Shown: piece by piece, positions 47,746 through 58,128 of the stretch
Numbering within the stretch: the first letter of the stretch is position 1
How the letters are laid out: each line of letters begins with the position of its first letter
NCBI GenBank assembly: GCA_007258455.2
Contig: VDFB02321265.1
Span: 205,727-269,726, forward strand
Direction: 5' to 3'
From: Sequoia sempervirens
Taxonomy: Eukaryota > Streptophyta > Pinopsida > Cupressales > Cupressaceae
Length of the DNA: 64,000 nt
The notes under the pieces: model-generated
The model's input: the letters and a program-made list of their open reading frames with translations, nothing else
The model's database searches: none
What the model was told of the DNA's origin: nothing
Program-made: the position numbers and the translations under genes

Positions 47746-48255
47746 TTTTAGAAATTTGAAATTGATTAAATAACCAAGATCTTCAATGAGAGAGATAAGC
47801 TATAAATTGTAAATAAAATAACACAATTATAGACCCAAGATTCTAAGAGATGTGCAAATGTCAAGATGACAAGATTGCATTAGGAGCTCAAGCAAATTTG
47901 TAGAATAATGATTGCATGTATCAAGGTGTGTGTATGTAAAAGTATGCAACAATGCAAGAGAATGAATGAAAATACAAGATAGGTAGTGATTTTATATAGA
48001 GCTAAGGAGATGATGGAGGTGGAAAATCCAACTAATAGGAATTAACCACCAAAAGTGGATATGGACCACCAAAAATGGAGATGGCCACCAAAAGTGGAAA
48101 GTATTCCACCCTTTAAGGAAGGGGACACCACATCACTTATCTCCTAGTTATTAACTCACTTCATTATCTTAAGAAAGCTTAATTAAGTGTAGGAAAAACC
48201 TAGGACTAAGGAAAAATAAGTCAACCCACTAGGAAAATAAAAACCTACACCAATA
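47746..48255 (-). repeat. Right LTR of the gag-only copia element
   Basis: It starts TTTTAGAAATTTG, where the TG has decayed, and ends CTACACCAATA. It pairs with 43290-43798. Confidence 0.88.
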
Positions 48256-48957
48256 GGGAAGGTATGCAATAGCATTGGAAATTGTTTGATTAATGGATTT
48301 AAATAGTTACTGAAATAGGATGAGGATGAAGATCATGATTTACTAATGTAAGTTGCAAAAATATTGATTGAATTTAAGACAAGTAGAGTGAAAGTTTATG
48401 TGGAGAAAGAAGAGGTAAAATTGGATTTTTGTGAAAATGTTGTTGAAACTAATTTATTTGAGCATGATAAGATTGGTGTAGAAGATGATATTGTAGAAAT
48501 GAAGGAATTTTTAGATGGAGGTACTATAGTTGAAAGTAAGCAAGGAGATGAGAAAGTGAAAGCTGATTTTTTTGGTGACCTTCACGTTGCATTAGTTGAT
48601 GACCTATTATTTGATAAAGAGATTAGTATGATTGATAGCTTGTTGTAAGATGGGAAGGATGAATCTTTTGATTATGTTGCTAACATTGAATTAAATACAA
48701 AGGAGAAAGAATTTATAGCTAAAAACTATCTTTTAGGAGACATGGGGAAAGAGGAACACAAAGACCAAACTATGTTTGATGATGAACAAATTGTTGCAAC
48801 AATAATAGAGAAAGAGGTAATGCATGAATTTCATTATTTTACTGAAGAAAAGGAAATTAATGTTTATTGTTTTCTAAAATTTTATATTGTATATTGGTGG
48901 GAGATGAACTATGTGAAGAAAGGGAGAAAGCAAGGAAGAATGAAATATGAAATGTAG
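48256..48957 (+). pseudogene. Unrecognised acidic coding remnants
   Basis: Two open stretches in the same frame lie here: 48364-48648 (IEFKTSRVKVYVEKEEVKLD and a Glu/Asp-rich body) and 48742-48957 (GKEEHKDQTMFDDEQIVA, then an aromatic FLKFYIVYWWEMNY and a basic end). The coding texture runs through 48649-48741 with one stop. It matches neither gypsy RT nor CTR9. It could be a linker of the second gypsy element after its protease, or a captured host fragment. It abuts the CTR9 copy at 48952. Confidence 0.45.
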
Positions 48958-49425
48958 TAAAGGTGATTATGACACAACTGGCCACTACTACATGGCATTA
49001 GTCAAGGAAAGCTAGAGGCCACATGATTTTGTGGACAAGTTCAATTGAAGCTGGGAGATCTTAAGAGTTATCTCTCAAATTTTGAAAAGGTTCTAGAGGT
49101 CCACCTTGAGAATTGTGAGAGCTTAAAAGTTGTAGGCCATATATATGCTTAGTAAGGGCAGGAAGAGAAGGCTTTGGAAATTTTAAGGAAACTCACATAG
49201 ATCCACATGATGCCCATGCATTTATCAAGATGGGTGAGTTATTAATATCAACAGGCCCTAGTGTAGCCTTAGATTCTCTTAAGGTGCCAAAGTCTCTTTT
49301 GAAGAAGAACAAATAAGAAGTACCCATTCAATTATTAAACAACAGTAAGGTTCTTCATTTTGAGCGTGATGAACTAGAGTTGGCTCAACAAACTTTTATG
49401 GAGGCATTAGGAAATGATGTTCTGC
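48952..49425 (+). pseudogene. CTR9: CTR9 (VIP6/ELF8) pseudogene, fragment A
   Basis: CTR9 is a TPR-repeat scaffold of the Paf1 complex, which works with RNA polymerase II in the nucleus. This fragment begins SKGDYDTTGHYYMALVKE, passes through FEKVLE-like, then IDPHDAHAFIKMGELL (about 49196-49240), SLLKKNK and DELELAQQTFMEALGND, and ends at about 49422. It runs closely parallel to 51955-52390, so it is a partial second copy in direct orientation. Frameshifts and stops are frequent. No introns interrupt it, which suggests a processed copy. Confidence 0.85.
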
Positions 49426-49737
49426 CTCTACATAATTTTTTTCAGTTAGTCTTGTGCATTTTTTACTTGTAGGATTCTCACAATTAGTGAAAAAGGTAGT
49501 GTTCATGAAGGAATGAAAAAGATGCATAGAGCCTTTGAATTATACCCATACCATGCAATGGCATTGAATCATTTAGAAAACCATTTTTTATTCATTGCAG
49601 GGCAGCATTTTCTTGTGGAATAGTTGATTGGGACAACTCTTGTTTCAACTAATCATCCTCTCATGAAACCTCATTCATATTATAGTCTTGCATGATCTTA
49701 TCATAGTAAAGGTGATTATGACACCATAGGACACTAC
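49426..49737 (+). pseudogene. CTR9: CTR9 pseudogene, fragment B, 5' part
   Basis: After a T-rich spacer (49426-49490) the CTR9 sequence starts again further upstream in the protein: EGMKKMHRAFELYPYHAMALN (cited as EGMKKMHRAFE and LYPYHAMALN, about 49508-49570), NHFLF, GQHFLVE, then NHPLMKPHSYYSLA and YHSKGDYDT at about 49707. It is cut at 49737 by the LTR element and continues at 51950. Two stops occur (after LVE and after SLA). The spacer CATTTTTTACTTGTAG could be an old splice acceptor, but this is uncertain. Confidence 0.8.
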
Positions 49738-50052
49738 TATTGAAGTTGTGAAATCCAACCTCACAGACCCCGAAGATCACCTGCATGCAAATAACCTGTC
49801 ACAGAAAGAAGACATTCCAAACAAAAGGAAAGGGTGCTCTGAAAGCTGAAAATGTATTAATTAGAGTGTTGTAAAATACAATGATCAATCCTTATAAAAG
49901 GAGATTGTGCAACCCTAAAGAAACCCTAAAAAGTAGACATTTAATAATTAATATAATTATTAAATGTCACAATATGCAACTAAAGTGAAATCTTAAGAGA
50001 GGAATAAAGGTAACTTAATTAATATAATTAAGTTAAAACCTTTACTCTAACA
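49738..50052 (-). repeat. Left LTR of the 2.2 kb element
   Basis: TATTGAAGTTGTG (TG end decayed to TA) to ACTCTAACA. It is nearly identical to 51635-51949. Confidence 0.93.
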
Positions 50053-51634
50053 GCCCCCCTTAAGATGAGCAAGAGTGCAGCTACAAACATGTGCAAGAAA
50101 GCAAAGGTAACTACAATATATGAAAGCAAACAAAGGTCCTGACAACTAGGCCTGATCAGGTACCCGAATACAACCAAATATCTGTAAAGTGGAGAAATAG
50201 AGAAAACCTCATGGGAAAAACTCTACTCCAAAAAGAGATGAAAGACATGAAGAACGTCACTGAAGCAGGAAGAAGCTGCAAACAACTGTCAAGACATGAC
50301 TGCTATGGTGCTGAAGAACCTCCTTTGAAGATAGGATGATCAAGATCAAGAAGACAAAAATCTGCATGAGTGCCCCAAACGGCACTACTAGAATCGGATG
50401 GAAAACAAAGGCAAACACCTGGAACGAAGATACAGATGGAACAAGTACCAATAGTCTAAAAAACACCGATCAACTGAGAATGGAAGATTCCTTCCAAGGT
50501 GAAACCAAGGAAGCATTAGCATGAACAATATAATACCCCCTTAATGTTAACTGGGAGAGCCTGACAGATCCATTGAAATGTTGTGTAATACCCTGTAGTG
50601 CATGAAGGAGAAGAAACATCTGAAAGTGCACAAGAAAGCACCTACAACTGAAAAAGTGGTGTGCAAAACAAAGCACACATGCATGAGGCTGGAATCATAT
50701 GGATCCACTATCGTCGTGGAGGGACACTCACTGGACAAAGGTGTGATGGCAAAAACAAAGGCACTACACAACCCCCCCATGGCACTTTATAATACAGTGC
50801 GAGTACAAAATATGGCACAACCTTATGTGCAAAATCCCCAAAAAACATGTACAATAGTGTGACACTTTATCTCAGTGCGTTTACATAAAAGATTGCTTAT
50901 AGAAGATGATCATAACATCATAAAAAGACACAAGCTGGAAATACATGAAGAACAACCAAAACCAAAGTATCCTATGCAAACGAGAAAATGCAAACCAAAT
51001 GCATGCACAAACCAATGTTCACATCTGCCTCCATGATTAAAAGGACCTCAAATTTGATTTCTAAAAAATCTATTTATAATGAGTAGACAAAAACAAAAAC
51101 CTAGAAATTTTTTGTAGCTGAAAATAAAACCCAGAAATCATTTTTCGATCCAGCAAGTAGAAGATGAAGAAATAAATTTTTTAAACTTTTAGCCAAGAGA
51201 AACAAATGACGCATGACAGTTTTTATGCAGCTGTTTTCTTCAGATCCGTGAAAGAAATCAAAAAACAAAAATATACCCAGATCGGATTTCAACCCTGGCT
51301 ACAAAAAGCAAAAATCATTTTTTGATTTAGCAAGTAGAAGATAAAAAAACAAGTTTTTTTAACCTTTAACTAGTAGAAAAAATAACGCGCACCAATTTTT
51401 GTATAGTGATTTTCTCTAAATTCGTACAATATATCAAAAATCTAAAAAATACCCAGTTCAAATTTTGACCCTGGCTACAAAACCCAGAAATTGTTTGTTC
51501 TACAACTGAGTGAAAGATGGATTTCTAAAGAAAAAAATGAAAAACGGCTTCAAACCCTTGCATAGAAGAAAACTCTGTAAACTGATATCTTCAAAAAAAG
51601 AATAGGCAGCCATAGATCTAGAGCTCTGATACCA
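50053..51634. other. Body of the 2.2 kb element
   Basis: Non-coding by inspection. It has a direct repeat in which AAAATCATTTTT-GAT and AGCAAGTAGAAGAT...AAATAAATTTTTTAA near 51135-51190 recur near 51310-51365, about 175 bp apart. The terminal 12 bases are the minus-strand primer site. Confidence 0.7.
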
Positions 51635-51949
51635 TGTTGAAGTTTTGAAATCCAACCTCACAGACCCCGAAGATCACCTGCATGCAAATAACCTGTCACA
51701 AAAAGAAGACATTCCAGACAAAAGGCAAGGGTGCTCTGAAAGCTGAAAATGTATTAATCAGAGTGTTGTAAAATACAATGATCAATCATTATAAAAGGAG
51801 ATTGTGCAACCCTAAAGAAATCCTAAAAATTAGACATTTAATAATTAATATAATTATTAAATGTCACAATATGCAACTAAAGTGAAATCTTAAGAGATGA
51901 ATAAAGGTAACTTAATTAATATAATTAAGTTAAAACCTTTACTCTAACA
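51635..51949 (-). repeat. Right LTR of the 2.2 kb element
   Basis: TGTTGAAGTTTTG to ACTCTAACA, 315 bp. ACTAC follows. Confidence 0.95.
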
Positions 51950-53330
51950 ACTACTACATGGCATCAGTCAAGGAAAGCCAGAGGTCATAGGATTTTGTGG
52001 ACAAGTTCAATTGAAGTTGGGAGATCTTAAGAGTTCTCTCTCAAATTTTGAAAAGGTTTTGGAGGTCCACCCTGAGAATTGTGAGAGGTTAAAAGTTGTA
52101 GGCCATATATATGCTCAGCAAGGGTAGGCAGAGAAGGCTTTGGAAACTTTAAGAAAGGAAACTCACATAGATCCACATGATGCCCATGCATTTATCAAGA
52201 TGGGTGAGTTATTAATATTGTCAAACCTCAGTGCGGCCTTATATTCTCTTAAGATGCCAAAGTCTCTTTTGAAGAAGAGCAAAGAAGAAGTACCCATTCA
52301 ATTGTTAAAAAACATTGTGGTTCTTCGTTTTGATTATGATGAACTAGAGTTGGCTCGACAAACTTTTATGGAGGCATTAAGAAATGACATTTGGGTTGAA
52401 TTCATAAATAAAAGCCCTAGTGCCAATTTTGTAGTTTTCCATATGCTCTTGAAGGATATCAAATTCTTCCATTTACTAGAAGAAGGTGGTGTTTCACTTG
52501 AGTTACCATGAGATAAAGTCGCAACACTATTTAATCTTGCTAGGTTCTTTGAACAACTACATGATACTGAAAAAGAAAATATTTTATATAGGCTAATGTT
52601 GTTCAAGTTTCCTGATTATGTGGATGCATATCTACGTCTTGCATCAATGGCTCAGGCTCGGAATAAGATCCAACTAAGCCTAGAACTGATTGGGGATGCA
52701 CTTAAGGTGGATAAAAACTCATCAAATGATTTATCTATGTTTGAAAAAATGGAACTGAAAACATATGATTGGCTTAAAGCAAAATAAACAATTAAAGCTA
52801 CACAAAGTGAATCAGATGCAAAGAATTCTTATGTTAACATTTCACTTGGAAATTGGAAATATTTTTTAGCTTTTCACAATGAGAGGAGGGATCCAAAGGT
52901 GGAGGCACAACATCTTGAGAAGGCTAGAGAACTGTATTGTAAAGTATTGGCATATAGACCAGGAAATGTTTATGCTACAAATGGGGTAGCCATTATGCTA
53001 GTTGAAAGAGGTCAATTTGATATTGCAAAGGAAATTTTTACATAGGTACAAGAAGCTACAACAGGAAACATCTTTGTTCAAATGCCTGATGTGTGGATAA
53101 ATCTAGCACATGTTTACTTTGCACAAGGGTAGTTTGTGCTTGCAGTGAAAATGTATCAAAATTGTTTGAGGAAATTCTATTTTGGCACCGAAACCCAAAT
53201 TTTATTATATTTAGCTCAAACACATTATGAAGCAAAACAATGGCAAGATTGTAAAAGAACATTATTAAGAGTAGGAGATTGTAACTACTCTATAGATTTT
53301 GTGTTTAATGTAATAAGGGTTTTGAATTAC
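51950..53330 (+). pseudogene. CTR9: CTR9 pseudogene, fragment B, main part
   Basis: The CTR9 reading resumes with YYMASVKES and continues through ALETLRK-like, IDPHDAHAFIKMGELL (about 52168-52215), DELELARQTFMEALRND, the long frame 52596-52787 (FPDYVDAYLRLASMAQARNK, ELIGDALKVDKNSS), then ISLGNWKYFLAFHNERRDPK (about 52840-52900), HLEKARELYCKVLAYRPGN, VERGQFDIAKEIFT, MPDVWINLAHVYFAQG and the frame 53136-53336 with LAVKMYQNCLRKFYFGTE and YLAQTHYEAKQWQDCKRTLL. These are consecutive TPR repeats of CTR9. Similarity fades after about 53270. About 1.4 kb is colinear without introns, so it looks like a processed retrocopy. Several stops and frameshifts make it non-functional. Confidence 0.92.
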
Positions 53331-53639
53331 CTATGAATTCTCTGCAGAGGGTGTCCCCAAATCTGTCTTCACTACAAAGGGCCTCGTTGACTTCAAATTC
53401 ATTGTAGCAAACTTTGAATTCCTTGCCATTTCTCGCCTTTTTAGAAGTATCCAGGTCCTCTCTGAATCTTTATCACCCATGCAAGTAGTTACTATAACTG
53501 ATCAAAACACTTCAGTGCCAAGCTAACCTACAACTAATGAATGAAGCGAGGAATATTTCTGCAATGAACACGAATAAGCACCAATACATTGATGCATGCA
53601 ATACATCATGCCAATAATTGGATGAAATGTGTTTTTAAA
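53331..53639. other. Short unassigned stretch after CTR9
   Basis: No ORF, RNA gene or repeat was recognised. It separates the CTR9 end from the CACTA-like segment. Confidence 0.6.
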
Positions 53640-53845
53640 ATTTTATCTAATTTGTATTTGGTGACTAACTATTTAGTCATTTTTTATTTCTGTGACTAAA
53701 TAATTTTTTAGTCAACAACCAAATTAGTCATTTATTTACTCATTTATAGTTGAGTTACAAAAAAATTATAGAATTTAGTCATTTTTAGTTGTTATGACTA
53801 AAATTTTTAGTCACCTAGTCATATATTTTCCAAATTCTACTAGTG
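53640..53845 (-). mobile_element. CACTA-like transposon terminus (remnant)
   Basis: The right edge, read on the minus strand, is CACTAGTAGAATTTGG, a CACTA-type terminal motif. The adjacent 200 bp has many TGACTAAA/TTTAGTCA motifs in both orientations, like CACTA subterminal repeats. No matching left end was found, so it is a fragment or a small derivative. Confidence 0.5.
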
Positions 53846-55490
53846 TCCTATAAAGAGTGACTCACCACATGTTGAACTTGGTGATGCTCCTAGTACAACA
53901 CTTTTCGTTGTCCCTTTGGCTAGCTATCTACCTTTCACATGTGATGAACAAGACTAGGATGCAAATGACTTACTATAGGTTGACTCGCATGTGCCATACT
54001 GGTCTTCTCTTTGTGTTCTTTGTGATTGCATGTGCATAATGTGATCCCCCGTATTGTGCTACTCGATGTGTCTTTATATGTTTGTGAGCCTACTTTGGAT
54101 GACCATTATCACTTCATTGGTGCAAGGATACAAAGGAAGCAATTTTTTTGTGACATTCTTCTATTTGTATCTATATTCTTCTATATTTCATAAACCTTTG
54201 TCTTGTGTTTTCCTTTTAGGGATGACGTAAGGCATTGAGACATTCAAGTCTCTTCCATGTTGACCCAAAATCTTCCCTTTGTTCTCTCTCTATGCGTCAT
54301 TCTTCCTTTGTGCTCATTGTTCCATGAATTATTTGGGGAATGATAATGGTTTCGAGCTTGATTATATCACTACAACAATGACAAATGCTAATCCCAAATC
54401 CATGGATCCCTTATATGTTATCTTAGGATTACATATGGGGGAAACCCTTCTTTCATGATGTAGCTCTATCTTAGAAACATACTTTTTACATAGGGCTTTC
54501 CGAATAAAGCTCTCATGTATTGGCATTTATCATGGTCTACTTTAAAGTAATTGCTCACAACATGGTTTTTACCAATTTCTTTAAAGTGGGAACATACACA
54601 TCTCCGCCCATTGTTTGCTTCAAAGTGTGATCTTCTTACTTCACATGATGTGTCTTCTTGGTGGTGTCATTGGGTTTGATGTCCTTCAAGATTGTGACCT
54701 TTTGAGAATATGACATTCCTCTTAGTGGCGATCCTACATAGTGCATCCCCTAAGTTATGAATCTTTTATCCTCGACTAGACATCTCTTGGAGACATTAGG
54801 CACGATGTTCCCTAAGGTGACACCTTTCATGAACTAAGAAAAAACTCTTTGAATATCCTATTGCATGTATCAAGACCACCAAGCATAACACAACTTGCTT
54901 GCCAGTGGAGACTTTATGTTTTTCAAGGCTACCAAGCATTTAAGACAAATTGCTTACCAGTGGAGCCTTTTGTGTGGCACCTTATCAAAGTTATCAGGAG
55001 GTATAATTTTGGTATGGTTAGTACAATTGGATCCTAGACTAAGGCACGACTTCCCATTAGCCACTTTTTTGGGGCTCACCTAGTGGACAATGAATTTTTC
55101 ACTAGCTTGTGTGAGTGTGTTTTGTTTGCATAGTGGACAGTAGGTTTCCACTTTTAAACATTTTGGACAAAAAACTAAGGCTTGATCCATACCAGTTGAA
55201 CAAATAGTCCAGGCTTGATCCACATGTTTCTTTTCTCTTCTCTAATTTTGACATTGTATTCTTGTGTATCTTTCTTTTTGTTGCATATTTAACATAGGCA
55301 TGTGTCTCTTTGTGCCTTTGTTGGTTTGTCATGAGATCATAGATCTTGGGGGCTTGATCATCCTCCTTGAACTTTGTTGTCTTACCTTTTGAATGGTTGT
55401 ACAGTTAGATCTCTCTTGACACTTGTTTGACTACTTTAGTGTGAGTTTGAGCTAGGGGTCATCCTCTCAGTAATGTGGGGCCTAAATATA
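53846..55490. other. Unassigned DNA with a diverged two-unit repeat
   Basis: No protein domain was recognised in six frames. At about 54876-54980 a segment of roughly 58 bp occurs twice (ACCAAGCAT...TTGCTT.CCAGTGGAG). Composition is less AT-rich than the surroundings. It may belong to an unknown transposon. Confidence 0.45.
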
Positions 55491-55491
55491 G

Positions 55492-56828
55492 TGTCAGAAA
55501 ATGTACTCCTTTACATTTTCACACTATTTTTGGGTCCCTTCATTAATTGGACTTAATTAAGCCTCTAATTGCCTAAATTTTGCATCTACAAGCCTATTTA
55601 ATTGAAATTATTGAAAGGGGAGTTATGATTTAATTAATGCATTTATCATTATTAACACCAAGAAATGAATAGGTCCTAATTATTTAGGTCAGGACCCATT
55701 CACCCTTGGGTGTATGGGTCGCCCTTAAGATCACAATTTCACATTTTAAACATGTTTTTCGCGGCATCTTAAGGTCCTAAATTCAAGATTTAAGTGTTAG
55801 CTTGCAATGTTTAATTTTTGGGAAATTAGAAAATTGTCTATAAAAGCAAAGTCTTTATATCAATTCAAATCCTAGATTTTTGTATGCAAGCATTCCTCAA
55901 GCTGAGATTATTGTCAAGGGTGTTTAAGAGAAGATTTATCAAGCATTTATTGTGGAATTCAAGATCTCAAATATCATGTCAAAGTTATCAAGCATCATGC
56001 ATGTTTTTGGAGCTAACAATAAGATGTAGGTTTCAAGTTTTAAATCAAAATTTCAAGCATCAAGATCACATCATCAATCAAGCCATTCATGCAATATGTA
56101 GACCTTGGAGAGATCTACTAAGTTGTAGTCCTTCAAGGGTTTCAAATCAAGGGTTTGGTTAGTTGCAACATAACACTTGTTCATTCATCATTCCTTTCAT
56201 GTTTCATTATTTCAATTCAAGGTTTAATTACCAAAATGGGGTTTTACCAAGGCGAACCCCTATTCACCAAAAACAAACAATTTTTCCCTCTTGTGTGTGT
56301 TTTGCAAATCTTGGGTTGAAGAAGGATTGAAGATCTCTTAAAGTGAAAAATTGGAAAATTTTCCAAAGTTGTCGTCAATCCACAAAAAATCACCTGCAAA
56401 ATTTATTTTTGAACTTCTGACTGTGAAATCCAAAGAATTCATGAGTGTAGACATAGGATCAGAGGACCCATAAATTGATTTCAAAAATCCCTACAAAGAC
56501 CCATTCACCCTTGGGTGAATGAGTCCTAGAGGACACTCAATAGTAGCATTTTGATGACAAGTGCAAAAATACTTAACCTTATCAGATCTTTATGAAAGTT
56601 GTAGGTTCTATTAGATTAAGGTTTAATCTTCTGATTTTATGTGTTACTTTGCATTTTTGGGTTTATTTTCTAGTTTTAGTATTTCTCCCAAAAATGTTGT
56701 TTTGGTAGATATGCCCTATCCTAGATCATAAGGAAAACAACAAGATATCCTTCAAGGTTGACTCATCTAAGGGTTGAAAATCAACCTTGGCTTAAGGTAT
56801 CCCTTTTTTCTAATGAGATAGTGGTAGA
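55492..56828 (+). repeat. Possible LTR or leader region with paired palindromes
   Basis: The stretch starts TGTCAGAAAATGTACTCC and has a TATA-like CTATAAAAGC at about 55839-55848. It ends before TTGGTGCACCGTACCCC (about 56830), which resembles a gypsy primer region. Two near-identical palindromes lie at 55693-55720 and 56498-56525. No second copy exists in the window, so LTR status is not proven. Confidence 0.35.
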
Positions 56829-57661
56829 TTGGTGCACCGTACCCCATTTTTTTCCTTTCTATTTATTGTAAAATTGGTGAACCCCCATTCTATTTTATGC
56901 ACCCCACATTTTCCCACCATTCACAATGCATTATTCCAACACATAATCTTCACCAAGACATTGCAAGCATATTACAAAATACCTTCTATTAATAAAAAGA
57001 CTACAAAACAAGTATTGATCAAGTATATGGTAGCATCACAACTCACACTAGAGGAGTTCGTGAGCAAAATATCGGAACAAATAGATACAACACTCAAAAT
57101 ACAGAGGGGGAAAGCAATTGGAGAAGAGGAGAAAGTTTGGAAATTGGCTATCTGGACAATGACACTATCACTCATAGATCCAAAGAAGGCCAAAATGAAA
57201 TAATTGCAAGTAAAAGAACTCCGGTCTAAGCAACACTTAGACAAACTCATGCTAGAGAAACCAAAGATAACACAAAAAGTGCAAGGACAGATTACAGAGG
57301 TAGATGGAAGTATTTGAGTGAAGATAGAAGGCCTCCACAACCAATGCTAGGAGCTACAAGATCAAAGGGACAAGATTCGACGATGGTTCCATCAGCTCAA
57401 AGAGTTTTTCAATCTATGGTTGGCACATCTGTCCAAAATAATCTAGGAGACTCAACAATCCTCCAAGAAGATTCAAATACCCACTGCTATTTTGGAAGGT
57501 GGAAAAAAACTGATATAACTTCACACTCACATCCATCAACTACAATTGGTGAAGAAATAATGGGATGATCATCTTCTAACCCTCCAAACTATATATTCAA
57601 ATATGTTACCAGCTAAGCAAAGTTGAATTGAGGACAAGTCAAGACTTTGAAGAGGGGATGA
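56829..57661 (+). pseudogene. Gag-like ORF and 3' coding end of an LTR element
   Basis: An ATG at 57027 opens MVASQLTLEEFVSKISEQID, within a longer open frame (56829-57203) that ends IDPKKAKMK. After the stop the same frame continues as a charged helix (KELRSKQHLDKLMLEKPK) and ends EDKSRL, stop, RGDDVN just before the LTR at 57662, a common way for LTR element coding to run into the polypurine tract. No knuckle, protease or RT was seen. I do not recognise the protein; a coiled-coil gag-like product is the best guess. Confidence 0.4.
57650..57661 (+). promoter_or_regulatory. Polypurine tract before the lone LTR
   Basis: GAAGAGGGGATGA directly precedes TGTTAACC. It sets the LTR as the 3' LTR of a plus-strand element. 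Confidence 0.7.
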
Positions 57662-58128
57662 TGTTAACCAAAAAATTGTATACAAACACCAGTCTGGAGA
57701 TTTGTAATAGCTAATCGAAAAGAATATTTCAAAATATAAGATAAGGAAGAGAGAATTTACTCTAGGGATACTATCCAAGGGCCATGTCCCATGCTGTAAA
57801 TATAAGTACATGTAAGAAGATTTATTCACTAGTAGGTAGAAGGTAGGATATAGGAATAGATAATAAAAGATAACTTAGTATAAGATTGACTATAATAGAG
57901 ATATAAGAGATGTACTGAATGATTATTGATATAATGAATATAAGGGATTCTAAATCCTAATATATCTTATGTGTGTATGTTATTTTATTCTAATTTACAA
58001 TTGGTCTTGGATTCAAAATACCTTATTATGTTGTCCCAATAGAACCTACTATGGAGTTATAAACTACAACTAGCAGAGATATTTGGGGATATAACTCCGG
58101 TTTGTATCCCTCATATTTCTTGCTAACA
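57662..58128 (+). repeat. Lone 3' LTR, 467 bp
   Basis: It starts TGTTAACC and ends TTGCTAACA, so its ends are inverted copies (TGTTA/TAACA). A TATA-like TGTAAATATAAG is at about 57796. No partner LTR is found upstream, so the 5' part of its element is missing or too diverged. Confidence 0.75.

Larger units (their letters stand above)
36123..48255 (+). mobile_element. Second gypsy element, 5' part, with two nested insertions
   Basis: A 5' LTR (36123-37111), a degenerate primer site, a leader ending GAGAAAATG, then gag and protease (41740-43289) make the 5' half of a plus-strand gypsy element related to the one at the window start. The leader and gag are separated by the element at 37208-41737. 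The protease end is cut by the copia element at 43290-48255. No RT, integrase or 3' LTR of this element was found. The right limit is uncertain: the remnants at 48256-48957 may or may not belong to it. Confidence 0.8.
43290..48255 (-). mobile_element. copia-type element with gag and protease only
   Basis: LTRs at 43290-43798 and 47746-48255 are flanked by GGTAA and GGGAA (one mismatch). On the minus strand there is a decayed primer site (TGATATTAGAGC at 47734-47745), gag with an intact CCHC motif, a protease-like region and a long extension, then a polypurine tract (43799-43810). Integrase and RT are absent, with no space for them. A MITE-like insert lies in the 3' body. It resembles the gag-only copia derivatives described in plants and would need a helper element. 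Confidence 0.87.
49738..51949 (-). mobile_element. 2.2 kb non-autonomous LTR element in the CTR9 pseudogene
   Basis: Two 315-bp LTRs (49738-50052 and 51635-51949) are flanked by the exact duplication ACTAC (49733-49737, 51950-51954). The minus strand has a perfect primer site TGGTATCAGAGC (51623-51634) beside the right LTR, and a polypurine tract (CTTAAGGGGGGC, 50053-50064) beside the left LTR. The 1582-bp body has no recognisable gag, protease or pol. CTR9 coding continues on both sides, so the insertion is certain. Confidence 0.95.

Noticed and set aside
49426..49490. A retained intron end (T-rich run then TTGTAG) before CTR9 fragment B
   Set aside because: No matching donor or intron body is visible, and the remaining 1.4 kb is colinear without introns. 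It is noted as uncertain only.
48952..53330. A working CTR9 gene
   Set aside because: Stops and frameshifts occur in every part, the sequence is partly duplicated, and both the N- and C-terminal regions are missing.
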